From positions 1 through 64,000 of the forward strand of contig JAUZRQ010000009.1 of the NCBI GenBank assembly GCA_030950365.1: a stretch of DNA of 64,000 bases. Direction: 5' to 3'. The stretch is from Candidatus Zhuqueibacterota bacterium (GTDB lineage Bacteria; Zhuqueibacterota; Zhuqueibacteria; Zhuqueibacterales; Geothermadaptataceae). A program made the translations under genes and the position numbers. Positions 25,792 through 34,353 of this stretch are shown one piece after another (the stretch's first letter is position 1; the number at the start of each line of letters is the position of its first letter). The notes under the pieces were generated by a model. The model saw only the letters and a list, made by a program, of their open reading frames with translations, had not been told where the DNA came from and searched no databases.

Positions 25792-26419
25792 CGTTTTGGG
25801 TTTCGGATTCCTGATGGTTGTCCTCTTGCGGTTCTTCCGAGGCATCCCCGGAGCTCAACGCTTCGATGATTTGATCCACATATTTGCCCTCTCCAAACAG
25901 CTCCTCGATTTCCCGTGGTTTGGGCAAATCGCTGATGTCGTTGATGCCGAAATACTGCAAAAACTCCGGCGTTGTGGAATACAAAAGCGGCCGTCCGATG
26001 CCTTCTCCGCGTCCGCTGATGGTGATGAGCCGCCGCTCGAGCAGGTTTTTGATCACACCATCGGAATTCACGCCACGAATCGCAGCCACCTCGGCCTTGC
26101 TGATCGGCTGCTTGAACGCAATGATGGCCAGGGTTTCCAGCGCCGCTCGTGACAGGCGGTTCGATGTGCGGCCCATATACATTTTCCGGATCCAGGTCGC
26201 AAATTCCGGCCGCGTGGTCATCTGATATCCGCCGGCTACGCGCACGATCTGAATAGCACGTCCGGAACTCTGGTAATCGTCGTTTAGCGCCTCAATGACC
26301 TTTTCAAAATCGACACCATTGGATTCATCAATAAAATTTTTCAGCATCTTTGGCGTGACCGGGCCATCGGACGCAAAAATGATGGCCTCCACAACCGGTT
26401 TCAGTTGAGCGACGTCCAT
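25784..26419 (-). CDS. scpB: Segregation and condensation protein B
   Basis: ScpB is the winged-helix kleisin partner that binds ScpA in the SMC condensin complex for chromosome segregation. The 211-residue protein shows the typical LKPVVEAIIFASDGPVTPKM, GYQMTTRPEFATWIRKM, LSRAALETLAIIAFKQPISK and EAIRG-like IRGVNSDGVIKNLLE blocks. The C-terminus is acidic and Gln-rich. It overlaps scpA by 19 bases and rluB by 8. No smc gene is in the window. Confidence 0.95.
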   Translation of the reverse strand: MDVAQLKPVVEAIIFASDGPVTPKMLKNFIDESNGVDFEKVIEALNDDYQSSGRAIQIVRVAGGYQMTTRPEFATWIRKMYMGRTSNRLSRAALETLAIIAFKQPISKAEVAAIRGVNSDGVIKNLLERRLITISGRGEGIGRPLLYSTTPEFLQYFGINDISDLPKPREIEELFGEGKYVDQIIEALSSGDASEEPQEDNHQESETQNDA

Positions 26420-27141
26420 CGTTTCCTTCGAACCCAGATTTCTCCAAATGTGGATGATTGCGTGACTTCGACTTCTCCTCGACGAATGAGCTCTAATAGG
26501 CTCAAAAACGTAACGATCATGATGATACGCTTTTTGAGTTTTTCGAGCAGTTCATAAAACAGAAGCTGGCCTTCGTTTTGATCCAATTGCCGCAAAATAT
26601 AGCCAATCTGATCGTCAATGGTCACCGGGATTTGTTCGACACTGTGCTGAGTAACTTTCGGCGCCTTTTGCAAAATCTCCTTGAATGCCCACATCAAATC
26701 AAACAGGGTATAACTGGTTTTGGGATCCCACCAGTCCTGCGGCTCCGGCTCCATGTGCTGATCGAAATAGCGCCGCGTGTACAGCAATTGCCGCTGCGAT
26801 TCGTAATCGGCCATCTTGATGGCCACCTCTTTAAAGCGCTGATACTCCAGCAGCCGGCGCACCAACTCCTCGCGCGGGTCCTCTTCCTCCTCTTCGTCCA
26901 TGTCCACTGGCGGCTTCGGCAGCAGCATTTTCGCCTTGATGCGAATCAGGGTTGCGGCCATCAAAATAAAATCGCTCGCGCCTTCGAGATCGAGCATCTG
27001 GATGATTTCAATGTATTCCAGATATTGCCGGGTGATTTCGGATATCGGAATATTGAACAGGTCCACCTCATTTTTCTTGATCAAATACAAAAGCAAATCC
27101 AGCGGACCTTCGAAATTTTCCAGTTGAACGCGATAAATCAT
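26401..27141 (-). CDS. scpA: Segregation and condensation protein A (kleisin)
   Basis: ScpA bridges the SMC heads in the condensin complex. The 246-residue protein opens with the family signature FEGPLDLLLYLIKKNEVDLF and IPISEITRQYLEYI. It has SDFILMAATLIRIKAKMLLP and ends in the winged-helix region (IIMIVTFLSLLELIRRGEVE). ATG 27141 is used; GTG 27147 two codons earlier is equally possible. It heads the scpA-scpB-rluB-SDR-like operon. Confidence 0.95.
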   Translation of the reverse strand: MIYRVQLENFEGPLDLLLYLIKKNEVDLFNIPISEITRQYLEYIEIIQMLDLEGASDFILMAATLIRIKAKMLLPKPPVDMDEEEEEDPREELVRRLLEYQRFKEVAIKMADYESQRQLLYTRRYFDQHMEPEPQDWWDPKTSYTLFDLMWAFKEILQKAPKVTQHSVEQIPVTIDDQIGYILRQLDQNEGQLLFYELLEKLKKRIIMIVTFLSLLELIRRGEVEVTQSSTFGEIWVRRKRWTSLN

Positions 27142-27375
27142 GTTCACAAGAAGTTCTCATGGTTCCAGGGTTTCATGCGCACGAATCCCCGCTCCGATCG
27201 GACCGGACCTCAGGCATGAATGATCCTGTGTTCTTGAATTGACGAAATTTAATGAATAGCAGGCAAAAGAGGAAAGGTGCGGTGAACCCAGTCCTGTCAG
27301 TTGGCCACAGGAGCCCATTCGGACTTTTCAGATGCTTCTTTGCAAAAGAAATGCAACACCCTCCTGCTTTTTATC

Positions 27376-27891
27376 TCAAGCCAGGAACAAATAAGGCTTC
27401 CAGCATTCATCAATTTTGCCTATATGCTGATAGATGAAAAACAGATAACTGGGCCGCTTTGGCTCGCGCAACAACGGCATATTGGCCTCTTCCGGTGTAC
27501 GATGGCCTTTTTTGTTATTGCACTCGACACAGGCGCACACCAGATTCTCCCACGAATCGACGCCGCCGCGCTTTTTCGGAATCACATGATCGACCGTCAG
27601 CGGTTTGTTGCGGCGGCCACAGTATTGACAGCGGAAACCATCGCGCTTGAGAATGTTTTTGCGCGACAAAATTACCCCCCGCCGCGGCAGGCGGACAAAT
27701 GCAATCAGGCGCACAATACTGGGATACGGATAATTCTCTTTGACGGTACGAATCGCCCAATCCGGTCGCCGCTCAATGAGCTCAGCCTTACCCAAATAAA
27801 TCAAAATCAAAGCTTTCTTGGCATTAATCACACCGATGGGTTCGTAATTCTGATTTAAAATCAATACCTTGTGGTTGAGGGAGTACGTCAT
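27376..27891 (-). CDS. HNH endonuclease family protein
   Basis: A 171-residue protein with an N-terminal beta region (VLILNQNYEPIGVINAKKAL) and a C-terminal HNH nuclease fold. Two CxxC zinc pairs (RCQYCGRRN; CACVECNNKKG) bracket the HNH core LTVDHVIPKKRGGVDSWENL. This form, similar to proteins often annotated as RB69- or 5-methylcytosine-like HNH enzymes, is widespread in Bacteroidetes, Chlorobi and cyanobacteria as a single chromosomal gene. Its substrate is not established. It is on the same strand 235 bases upstream of scpA. The 228-base gap between them has no clear feature. Confidence 0.9.
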   Translation of the reverse strand: MTYSLNHKVLILNQNYEPIGVINAKKALILIYLGKAELIERRPDWAIRTVKENYPYPSIVRLIAFVRLPRRGVILSRKNILKRDGFRCQYCGRRNKPLTVDHVIPKKRGGVDSWENLVCACVECNNKKGHRTPEEANMPLLREPKRPSYLFFIYQHIGKIDECWKPYLFLA

Positions 27892-28084
27892 TTCAAAAAC
27901 CTGGAAACATAAACATGGATGATTTTTCCGGATGGCTGGTTTGATTGTTCCAGCCGTCGGAAAGACCGATTATCGTTATTTAAAATTATCAAGGCCAGGC
28001 ACGAATCCGGTTCAAACAGCCCGGGCGAACCAACACGCGACTCCCGCAAACTCCAAAAGCGTCCTCAAAAGCGGCGTTCAGATG

Positions 28085-28355
28085 CTAATAAACCTCATCG
28101 TGTGATCCAATATCGACAAATACGGCTCTACACTCGTCAGCAAAGAAAAAAAAACAATTCTTAAATCATATGTTAGGCTAAAACTCCAGAGATTCTTGAG
28201 TTCTCCCGAAAACTTGTGAGTCTTGAGCTCCTTACGAAACGGGTCTTCTAAGAAGATCTCGAATTTTTTCCAAAATAGCTTATCTAATTTATGATTTTTC
28301 TGATTTTTTTCTTGTAAGCTCGCTTGAATGATGAGTTGAATGTAATTTCGATCAT
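28085..28355 (-). pseudogene. RelE/ParE-superfamily toxin gene, two frameshifts
   Basis: Starting at ATG 28355, which overlaps the antitoxin stop, the minus strand encodes IEITFNSSFKRAYKKKIRK and then hits a stop after a run of five As near 28285-28289. One extra A restores KLDKLFWKKFEIFLEDPFRK, LKTHKFSGELKNLWSFSLTY and DLRIVFF. A second shift in a run of nine Ts (28146-28154) must be corrected to read ADECRAVFVDIGSHDEVY and stop at 28085. The repaired 90-residue product has the size and C-terminal DIG-HDEVY signature of RelE/ParE-type toxins. Either the toxin is dead or both homopolymers are sequencing errors. Confidence 0.8.
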
Positions 28356-28567
28356 TCAGTTTCTATGCTTTTCCGCAGTTCATCAATATTTGACGAAAAA
28401 CTGAGCTTGCCTTTTCTAAGTTCAGCTATGCTTTTGCTATAATTTTTGGCAATTTCTTTTCTCTTTTCTTCAATAAAATACTTCTCAATTAATTTTTTCA
28501 ATTCCTCTTTGTCCGAAAGGGACAGATTCTTAATGTTTTCTATCAAAACGTCGTATTGCATTTCCAT
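28352..28567 (-). CDS. Putative antitoxin of a type II toxin-antitoxin pair
   Basis: A 71-residue charged, helical protein (VLIENIKNLSLSDKEELKKL, RKGKLSFSSNIDELRKSIET). It matches the size and layout of antitoxins that accompany RelE/ParE toxins: an N-terminal helical region and a C-terminal toxin-wrapping tail. The stop overlaps the start of the toxin remnant by 4 bases (ATGA), as expected for a TA operon. A near-consensus promoter lies 21-49 bases upstream, so the mRNA would have a very short leader; no clear ribosome-binding site is seen. The base composition is much more AT-rich than its neighbours, suggesting transfer. Confidence 0.7.
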   Translation of the reverse strand: MEMQYDVLIENIKNLSLSDKEELKKLIEKYFIEEKRKEIAKNYSKSIAELRKGKLSFSSNIDELRKSIETE

Positions 28568-28587
28568 GTTTTAAACACGCAGTGCTT

Positions 28588-28616
28588 ATTATATGGGATT
28601 CCGCTTATTGGGTCAA
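28588..28616 (-). promoter_or_regulatory. Near-consensus sigma70 promoter of the toxin-antitoxin operon
   Basis: On the minus strand TTGACC (28611-28616) and TATAAT (28588-28593) are separated by exactly 17 bases. The predicted start is ~28581, leaving a leader of about 14 bases before ATG 28567. The only departure from consensus is the last base of the -35. Confidence 0.85.
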
Positions 28617-28817
28617 TCCATGTAGCCTATTGCTTAAAACCCGGACAACCTAAATGGCTATCAACATTTGCAACTAAGCATACACAGCTACGAGAAATTA
28701 AAGGTAAACCGCTAAAGAATCAAGAAATTTTTAATAAATCGTGCTCCCCACTCAGCCCGCGATCGGGAGTAATGCGACCTCAGTGCCGGACAAAGGCCGG
28801 CAAAAACAGGTGCGATT

Positions 28818-28844
28818 ATCATGGCTCATCGTCTGCGCCATGAT
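28818..28844 (-). terminator. Candidate terminator hairpin after the Trm112-like gene
   Basis: ATCATGGC and GCCATGAT form a perfect 8-bp stem with an 11-base loop, starting two bases after the stop of the Trm112-like gene. A run of five Ts follows only after 11 more bases, and a second stem, TGCCGG/CCGGCA, comes next. It marks the probable end of the long operon from valS, but it is not a classical intrinsic terminator. Confidence 0.4.
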
Positions 28845-28845
28845 C

Positions 28846-29019
28846 CTATTCGTCCATCGGTGATGCTTCATCCACCAGCATAATCGGGAAGTCATCCCTG
28901 ATCGCATATTTCAATTTGCACTGATGGCAAATCAGCACCTGCTCCTCTTCACGATACTCTAATTCACCCTTGCACTGCGGACAGGCAAGGATTTCCAACA
29001 ATTTTGCATCCACTGCCAT
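28846..29019 (-). CDS. Trm112-like / UPF0434 zinc-ribbon protein
   Basis: A 57-residue protein that begins AVDAKLLEILACPQCKGELE and continues ICHQCKLKYAIRDDFPIML. The CPxC...CHQC pair forms a small zinc ribbon and DFPIMLVDEA is the family signature. Trm112 family members activate methyltransferases in eukaryotes; the bacterial YcaR/UPF0434 version is common near lipid A or nucleotide genes. It begins 2 bases after the ybgC-like stop, so it is the last gene of that operon. Confidence 0.9.
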   Translation of the reverse strand: MAVDAKLLEILACPQCKGELEYREEEQVLICHQCKLKYAIRDDFPIMLVDEASPMDE

Positions 29020-29021
29020 GA

Positions 29022-29441
29022 TCAACTTTCCCGGTTTTCGGTGGTGTAATACCGCTTCAAATGCTCAATAAAATATTTTGGTGGCCGGGCTACCTGGCCT
29101 TTGTTGTTGGTGAAAATATGCAGCGTGTATCCTTCGGCCAGCATTTGATTTTCATGCAGAATTTGGTAATCGATCCGAATTTTCAATCGCGGTAGCTCGG
29201 CCAGCCTGGAAACGATGGTGACCTCGTCGTCGTAGCGCGCTGGCTTCTTATACTCGCAATGCGCTTCTATGACCGGCAGCCAGTAGCCATCCTGCTCCAG
29301 CCGCCTGTATGGCATGTCGATAGAGCGCAGCAGTTCGTTCCGGCCGACTTCGAACCATTCCAGATAGCGGCCATAATATACAAACCCCATCTGATCAGTC
29401 TCGGCGTAGCGCACCCGAACCCGAGTTGCATATTCGATCAT
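29022..29441 (-). CDS. ybgC: YbgC-like acyl-CoA thioesterase (4HBT hotdog family)
   Basis: A 139-residue hotdog-fold thioesterase that hydrolyses acyl-CoA esters. The catalytic Asp is in [23 protein letters not shown] (Asp16), the hallmark of the 4-hydroxybenzoyl-CoA thioesterase/YbgC family. The remaining strands ([36 protein letters not shown]) also fit. The start overlaps the accA stop by 4 bases (ATGA), so the two are translationally coupled. In proteobacteria YbgC sits with tol-pal; here it accompanies fatty-acid synthesis. Confidence 0.9.
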   Translation of the reverse strand: MIEYATRVRVRYAETDQMGFVYYGRYLEWFEVGRNELLRSIDMPYRRLEQDGYWLPVIEAHCEYKKPARYDDEVTIVSRLAELPRLKIRIDYQILHENQMLAEGYTLHIFTNNKGQVARPPKYFIEHLKRYYTTENRES

Positions 29442-30427
29442 ACCGTGCGTTTCTCCTTGCCATAGACGGGATGGTTCTCGTAAAATCCCATTTTTTCGTA
29501 TTTCTTGATGCGCTCCTGAACCAGCACGTCCGGATGGATTTTCTTCAATTCCGACAAATTGCGCAGAATGGCCTTTTTTAGCAGCGATGCGGCCTGATCA
29601 TAATCCCGGTGCGCGCCGCCGACCGGCTCCTGGATGACCTCATCCACCACGCCCTGTTCTACCAGGTCGTTGGCGGTCAGCTTCAACGCCTCGGCGGCAA
29701 TGGATGATTTCGAGGCATCTTTATAAAGAATGGCCGCACAACCTTCGGGCGAAATCACCGAATACCAGGTGTTCTCCATCATCAGCACGCGGTCGCCCAC
29801 GCCGATGCCCAGTGCTCCGCCGGAGGCGCCCTCACCGATAATGACGATCAGAATCGGCACCGGCAGCCGCGCCATTTCATACAGATTGCGCGCAATGGCC
29901 TCGGCCTGCCCGCGTTCTTCCGCGCCGATGCCCGGATACGCACCGGGGGTATCGACCAGCGAGATGATGGGCCGTTTGAATTTGGCCGCCAATTTCATCA
30001 CCCGCAGCGCTTTGCGGTAGCCTTCCGGATGGGCCATCCCAAAGTTGCGATACAATTTCTGTTTGGTATCGCGGCCTTTCTGATGGCCGACCAGCACAAT
30101 TTTCTCGTTATCGATTTTTCCCAACCCCGCCACGATGGCCGGATCATCACCGAAGGCGCGATCACCGTGCAGCTCCACCCAGTCTGTGACAATGCGTTCC
30201 ACGTAATCCAGAGTATATGGCCGCTGCGGATGCCGGGCCAGTTGCACCCGCTGCCACCGTGTGAGCTTGGAATAGATCTCCTGCTGCAGCTTCTGTGCTT
30301 TTTCCTGCAGCCTGGCGATCTCCTCGTCCAATCCGATGCCTTCGGTGGCGGCATAGTCCTGCATTTCTTTAATTTTCTTTTCCAGCTCGATGATCGGTTT
30401 CTCAAAATCCAGCACAAATCCTTCCAT
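29438..30427 (-). CDS. accA: Acetyl-CoA carboxylase carboxyltransferase subunit alpha
   Basis: AccA with AccD transfers the carboxyl group from biotin to acetyl-CoA, making malonyl-CoA for fatty-acid synthesis. The 329-residue protein has the coiled-coil N-terminus ([16 protein letters not shown]), [40 protein letters not shown], the oxyanion-hole motif [13 protein letters not shown] and [13 protein letters not shown]. It is 12 bases after the GT2-fusion gene. AccD is not in the window. Confidence 0.96.
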   Translation of the reverse strand: MEGFVLDFEKPIIELEKKIKEMQDYAATEGIGLDEEIARLQEKAQKLQQEIYSKLTRWQRVQLARHPQRPYTLDYVERIVTDWVELHGDRAFGDDPAIVAGLGKIDNEKIVLVGHQKGRDTKQKLYRNFGMAHPEGYRKALRVMKLAAKFKRPIISLVDTPGAYPGIGAEERGQAEAIARNLYEMARLPVPILIVIIGEGASGGALGIGVGDRVLMMENTWYSVISPEGCAAILYKDASKSSIAAEALKLTANDLVEQGVVDEVIQEPVGGAHRDYDQAASLLKKAILRNLSELKKIHPDVLVQERIKKYEKMGFYENHPVYGKEKRTV

Positions 30428-30439
30428 TGTCCTCCGCCT

Positions 30440-32608
30440 CTATGTTTCTTTCGAACCGCGTAATATCGCTTTGATCAGAATTTCCAGGTCCAATAATGGC
30501 GAATAATGTGTTAAATAAAATAGCTGGAATTTTTCTTTTTCCCTGGCCGTCAGACCTTTATCTCGGTTGACCTGAACCAGGCCAGTGAGCCCTGGTTTTA
30601 AAAACTGCTCGGCTGCAGGCATTTTTTCGCTCGAGTGCATTTCGCGGCCCACGAGCGCCAGTCGGCCTCTGAGCACCAGCCAGAGATACGGCACCAGATT
30701 CAGGATGCGATGGCCAGGAAGCCGAACAATCTCGACTGGATCCGCATCCGAGCCGAGTTTCAGCGTTGAGCGTTCCACCTGCTGGCGATGCCGCAGACGC
30801 TGCAGCAGGTACGGCAACGATATCCATAAAAGTACGAAACTTGATATCACAAAATCAAACATTCTTTTCATCATTCGATGTCCCGCATGCGAAAGCCGGT
30901 AATCCACATCCAGCAGCGGCACATCGCTGAGCTGATCAATGCTGGCCTTACCAATGATCACTTCAAGATTGCTGGGAATCAGCTTGAAATTGACCTTGCT
31001 GGAACGACATTCGGAAATCATTTTCAGAATCTTGTCATATGGAATGCGGTGGGTGCTAAAAATGACTTCCTGAATATGGCGCCGCTGAACAATATCCCGA
31101 AGATTGTCCGCACTGGTCAGCACCTTCAATCCGTTATAGCTGCGTCCCACATCATCCGGATTCAGGCTCACCAGGCCGACGATTTCATATCCTTTGCCGA
31201 TGCGCGTTTTGAGTTTGCTCAGGATCTTTTCGCCGCGGGAGAAATTGCCCACCACCAGGGTTTTGCGCTCCAATAGCGTGCGGCCGAGGGTGCCTTTGAA
31301 GGGCACCAACCGCAGCAAATGCAGCAATTTGTATGTCAATCGCCAGCCGCCGAGGAACAGCAGGTTGAAGCTTCCGGCCAGCAGCACCACCGCGCGCGAA
31401 TAGGCGAACTGCTTGAAAAAGTAGGTAAACGCGCTGTTGATCATGAAGCCGGTCAAGGCCGCCGCCGAGGCGCGGAAAAAGGAAAATTTCCAGCGCGAAT
31501 ACGAGCCCCATGCGGCCAGAGAAATCAGCCACACGCTGCTGTAAATGGCGTTCACCGGCAAATAATCCTGCCAGAAGCGCAAATGGCCAAACTTGATGAA
31601 AATCGCCGCCGCCAGAGAGGCCTGCATAAACAGCAGGTCCAGCAGCGGGATGGCAATGCTCCGGAACGAATTCTGGAAAAAGCTGAACGCCGCCCGCAAC
31701 CAGATGGCAATAATCAGCAGGTAATAGGTAACAAAAAAATACCGATGCCGGAAATGCTTTTTGACGAATCGCGCCATGGATTGATAGAATATGAGCAAAC
31801 TATCGAGGCGGCTGCGCTTGCTGCTTTCGCCTTTGAAATGAATGATCTGCGTGTCGGGAACATAGTAGATCTTCCAGCCGGCCTGGATGGTACGGTAGCA
31901 CCAGTCCAGGTCCTCGCCATACAGAAAGAACGACTCGTCTAGCAACCCCACCTGTTCGAACGCCTCACGCCGGATCATCATGAAGGAGCCGGAAATGGCA
32001 TCCACCTCGGCGATTTGATCTTCCGGAAGGTAGGTCAAATTATAGCGGCCGAACAGGCGCGATTTCGGAAACAGGAAGCTCAGGCCGGTTAAGCGGGTAA
32101 AGGCCACCCAGGGCGATGGAAAACTGCGGCGACAGGCAAGCTGTAAACTGCCATCGGGATTGAGAATTTTGCAACCGACCATGCCGGCATCGGGATGGGC
32201 CTTCATGAAAGCAATTAGCCGCTCGAAGGTGTCTTCCTGGGCGATGGTGTCGGGATTGATCAGCACGAGGTACTGCCCTCTCGCCTGCCGCAGCGCGCGG
32301 TTATTGGCCCGGGCAAAGCCTTCGTTGCGGGTGTTCTGAATCAGAGTGATGTCGGGGAACTGCTCGCAGACCAGCTTCGTGCTGTCATCGTCCGAGGCGT
32401 TGTCAACCACAAAGATTTCCGACGGTATATGCTGCAGGGCGGATTGAATCGAAATCAGGCATTGTTGCAGGAATTCTTTGACGTTGTAACTGACAATGAT
32501 CACCGAAACAACAGGCTGACGGACGGGCCGCGCCTCGGTGGCCGGTTCACTTTGCCTGGCAGGGACATCCAGAGTTTGCGATGCAGTTGTATTAATCGAT
32601 TCCGGCAT
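30440..32608 (-). CDS. Fusion of GT2 glycosyltransferase and degenerate polyprenyl-phosphate sugar-1-phosphate transferase
   Basis: A 722-residue membrane protein. Residues ~33-260 are a GT-A glycosyltransferase (SVIIVSYNVKEFLQQCL; VVDNASDDDS; LVLINPDT; GEDLDWCYR). Residues ~290-435 carry about five transmembrane helices. A Rossmann-like domain (~448-560; TLVVGNFSRGEKIL) follows, as in WbaP/WcaJ-type enzymes. Residues ~578-722 match the bacterial sugar-transferase domain (KRMFDFVISSFVLLW; KPGLTGLVQVN). The catalytic LDELPQ block reads LNLVPY (636-641) and the GPRP motif reads GREM. The phosphoglycosyltransferase part is therefore probably inactive while the GT2 part looks intact. It sits in a glycan gene set with rfbD and dpm-like genes. 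Confidence 0.85.
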   Translation of the reverse strand: MPESINTTASQTLDVPARQSEPATEARPVRQPVVSVIIVSYNVKEFLQQCLISIQSALQHIPSEIFVVDNASDDDSTKLVCEQFPDITLIQNTRNEGFARANNRALRQARGQYLVLINPDTIAQEDTFERLIAFMKAHPDAGMVGCKILNPDGSLQLACRRSFPSPWVAFTRLTGLSFLFPKSRLFGRYNLTYLPEDQIAEVDAISGSFMMIRREAFEQVGLLDESFFLYGEDLDWCYRTIQAGWKIYYVPDTQIIHFKGESSKRSRLDSLLIFYQSMARFVKKHFRHRYFFVTYYLLIIAIWLRAAFSFFQNSFRSIAIPLLDLLFMQASLAAAIFIKFGHLRFWQDYLPVNAIYSSVWLISLAAWGSYSRWKFSFFRASAAALTGFMINSAFTYFFKQFAYSRAVVLLAGSFNLLFLGGWRLTYKLLHLLRLVPFKGTLGRTLLERKTLVVGNFSRGEKILSKLKTRIGKGYEIVGLVSLNPDDVGRSYNGLKVLTSADNLRDIVQRRHIQEVIFSTHRIPYDKILKMISECRSSKVNFKLIPSNLEVIIGKASIDQLSDVPLLDVDYRLSHAGHRMMKRMFDFVISSFVLLWISLPYLLQRLRHRQQVERSTLKLGSDADPVEIVRLPGHRILNLVPYLWLVLRGRLALVGREMHSSEKMPAAEQFLKPGLTGLVQVNRDKGLTAREKEKFQLFYLTHYSPLLDLEILIKAILRGSKET

Positions 32609-32653
32609 AAGTTTCTATTCGTCGTAACAAACAATCGTTAAAAGCAACCCCAA

Positions 32654-33373
32654 TTATATTTTGCCCACCAAATCCCAAAACTTCAGGCGCCACACCATCA
32701 GCGCGGCTTCGATCATGACTTTGCGGGACATTTTGCTGCTGCCGCGGTCGCGGTCGGTGAAAATGATCGGAATTTCGCAGAAACGAAAGCCCTTTTTCCA
32801 GACGATAAAATGGAGTTCAATTTGGAACGAATAGCCATCACTCTGGATTTTGTCCAGGTCGATACTTTCCAGCACCGTGCGGCGAAAGCACTTGAAACCA
32901 CTGGTACAGTCTTTCAGTGGCAGCCCGGTAATGGTACGCGTGTACCAGTTGGCGAACAAACTGAGCAGCAGCCGTGACAGCGGCCAGTTGATGACGTTGA
33001 CCCCGGTCAAATAGCGGGAACCAATCACCAGATCATAGCCTTCCTGGATGGTATCCAGAAAGCGCGGAATGTCATCCGGATTGTGCGAGAGATCTGCATC
33101 CATTTCAAAAATAAGATCAAATTTATGCTCGATGGCGTATTTGAATCCGGCGACGTAAGCCGTTCCGAGGCCCATTTTGGCCGGCCGCCGAATGAGATGA
33201 ATCGCCGGATTTTGCTGCTGCAGCTCTTCGACCACCACGGCGGTGCCATCGGGCGAATTGTCGTCCACCACCAGCACTTCCAGATCGGCAATTCCGAGCG
33301 CGAAAACCCGTTCGAGCAGGCGTTTGACGTTACCGGCTTCGTTATAGGTTGGTATGACAATCAGAGTCCGCAT
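32654..33373 (-). CDS. Polyprenol-phosphate mannose (dolichol-phosphate mannosyl) synthase-like GT2
   Basis: A 239-residue soluble GT2 enzyme of the DPM1 type. It shows LIVIPTYNEAGNVKRLLER, VVDDNSPDGTAVVVEEL, the metal-binding DADLSHNPDDIP, DLVIGSRYLTG and LKDCTSGFKCFRR. Enzymes of this family transfer mannose or another sugar from a nucleotide sugar to polyprenyl phosphate for use by membrane transferases such as DUF2723 or PMT proteins. A DUF2723 protein is encoded upstream in the same strand block, which fits. The sugar is not known. The gap to the fusion gene is 45 bases. Confidence 0.9.
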   Translation of the reverse strand: MRTLIVIPTYNEAGNVKRLLERVFALGIADLEVLVVDDNSPDGTAVVVEELQQQNPAIHLIRRPAKMGLGTAYVAGFKYAIEHKFDLIFEMDADLSHNPDDIPRFLDTIQEGYDLVIGSRYLTGVNVINWPLSRLLLSLFANWYTRTITGLPLKDCTSGFKCFRRTVLESIDLDKIQSDGYSFQIELHFIVWKKGFRFCEIPIIFTDRDRGSSKMSRKVMIEAALMVWRLKFWDLVGKI

Positions 33374-33420
33374 TCACCATCCTTCCCTGTACCCGTAATT
33401 CCGTTCTCCTTTCCTGTGTG

Positions 33421-34353
33421 TCAGGCCTGCGCCTGTTTTGCCTGCAAAACGCTGGCGTATTGTTGTTTGAATTTCCGCAATCCCATACGCACATTCGACA
33501 TGCGGATGCCCAATGCCTTTTCCGCTTTTTCGATAATAAATCCCGAGTTGAGCGGCCGCGGTGCGGCCTGATTCAATTCAGCGGTCTTAATGCGTTCAAT
33601 CAGCCCGCCGTCCAGATCGAACTCTTCGGCAATCGCCAGGGCGAAATGATAGCGGTCGATCATTTCGCTGCCGCTGATGTGAAAGACATCCTGAATATTC
33701 GAATCGGCCAGCACGATCAACGCTTCGGCCAGCTCATCGGCCAGGGTGGGATTGCCAAGCTGATCATCGACCACCCGGATGGATTTGCCCTGCATGAGCT
33801 GATCGATCACCCAGGTGACGAAATTCGGCCGAACGCCCGGCGCGTAGCCGTAAACCACCATGGTGCGCGCAATGGCATAATTGGCGCCCGAAGCCATCAG
33901 CACGTTTTCGCCCGCCAGCTTGGATTTGGCATAGTACCCCAGTGGATTCGGCCGGTCCTCTTCGCGGTACGGACCGTTCTGACCATCGAAAACATAATCC
34001 GTGGACACATGAATTACCCGCGCATCCACCAAACGCGCTGCCCGGGCCAGATATTCCACCGCTTCCACATTGGTGCGCCAGCACGCTTCTTTTTCGGTTT
34101 CGCTGCGATCGACATTGGTGTAGGCCGCGGCATTAAAAATGAACTTCGGATGCAATTGCCTGGCCAGCTTCGAAAGCAATTTGTACTTGCTGATATCGCC
34201 TTCGATGTATTCGATTCCATCCACGGCATACGGCTCGCGGAATTCGCGCACGATGCCGTACACATCGTATTTTTCCCGCAATTGCCGAACCAGCTTCGAC
34301 CCCAACAGCCCGTGCGCGCCGGTGACGATCACTTTAGGCTTCAAGATGTGCAT
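33421..34353 (-). CDS. rfbD: dTDP-4-dehydrorhamnose reductase-like protein (RmlD family)
   Basis: RmlD/RfbD reduces dTDP-6-deoxy-L-lyxo-4-hexulose to dTDP-L-rhamnose with NAD(P)H. The 310-residue protein has the Rossmann motif VTGAHGLLGSKLV, NAAAYTNVDRSETEKEAC, STDYVFDGQNGPYREEDRPN and the YYAKSKLAGE catalytic Tyr/Lys pair. The extended SDR family also includes other sugar reductases, so the exact product is not certain. Its start overlaps the PfkB-kinase gene by 20 bases. rfbA, B and C are absent from the window. Confidence 0.85.
   Translation of the reverse strand: MHILKPKVIVTGAHGLLGSKLVRQLREKYDVYGIVREFREPYAVDGIEYIEGDISKYKLLSKLARQLHPKFIFNAAAYTNVDRSETEKEACWRTNVEAVEYLARAARLVDARVIHVSTDYVFDGQNGPYREEDRPNPLGYYAKSKLAGENVLMASGANYAIARTMVVYGYAPGVRPNFVTWVIDQLMQGKSIRVVDDQLGNPTLADELAEALIVLADSNIQDVFHISGSEMIDRYHFALAIAEEFDLDGGLIERIKTAELNQAAPRPLNSGFIIEKAEKALGIRMSNVRMGLRKFKQQYASVLQAKQAQA

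Noticed and set aside
28556-28843. 95-codon plus-strand frame antisense to the antitoxin promoter
   Set aside because: It overlaps a near-consensus minus-strand promoter and the antitoxin start and shows no recognisable protein features.
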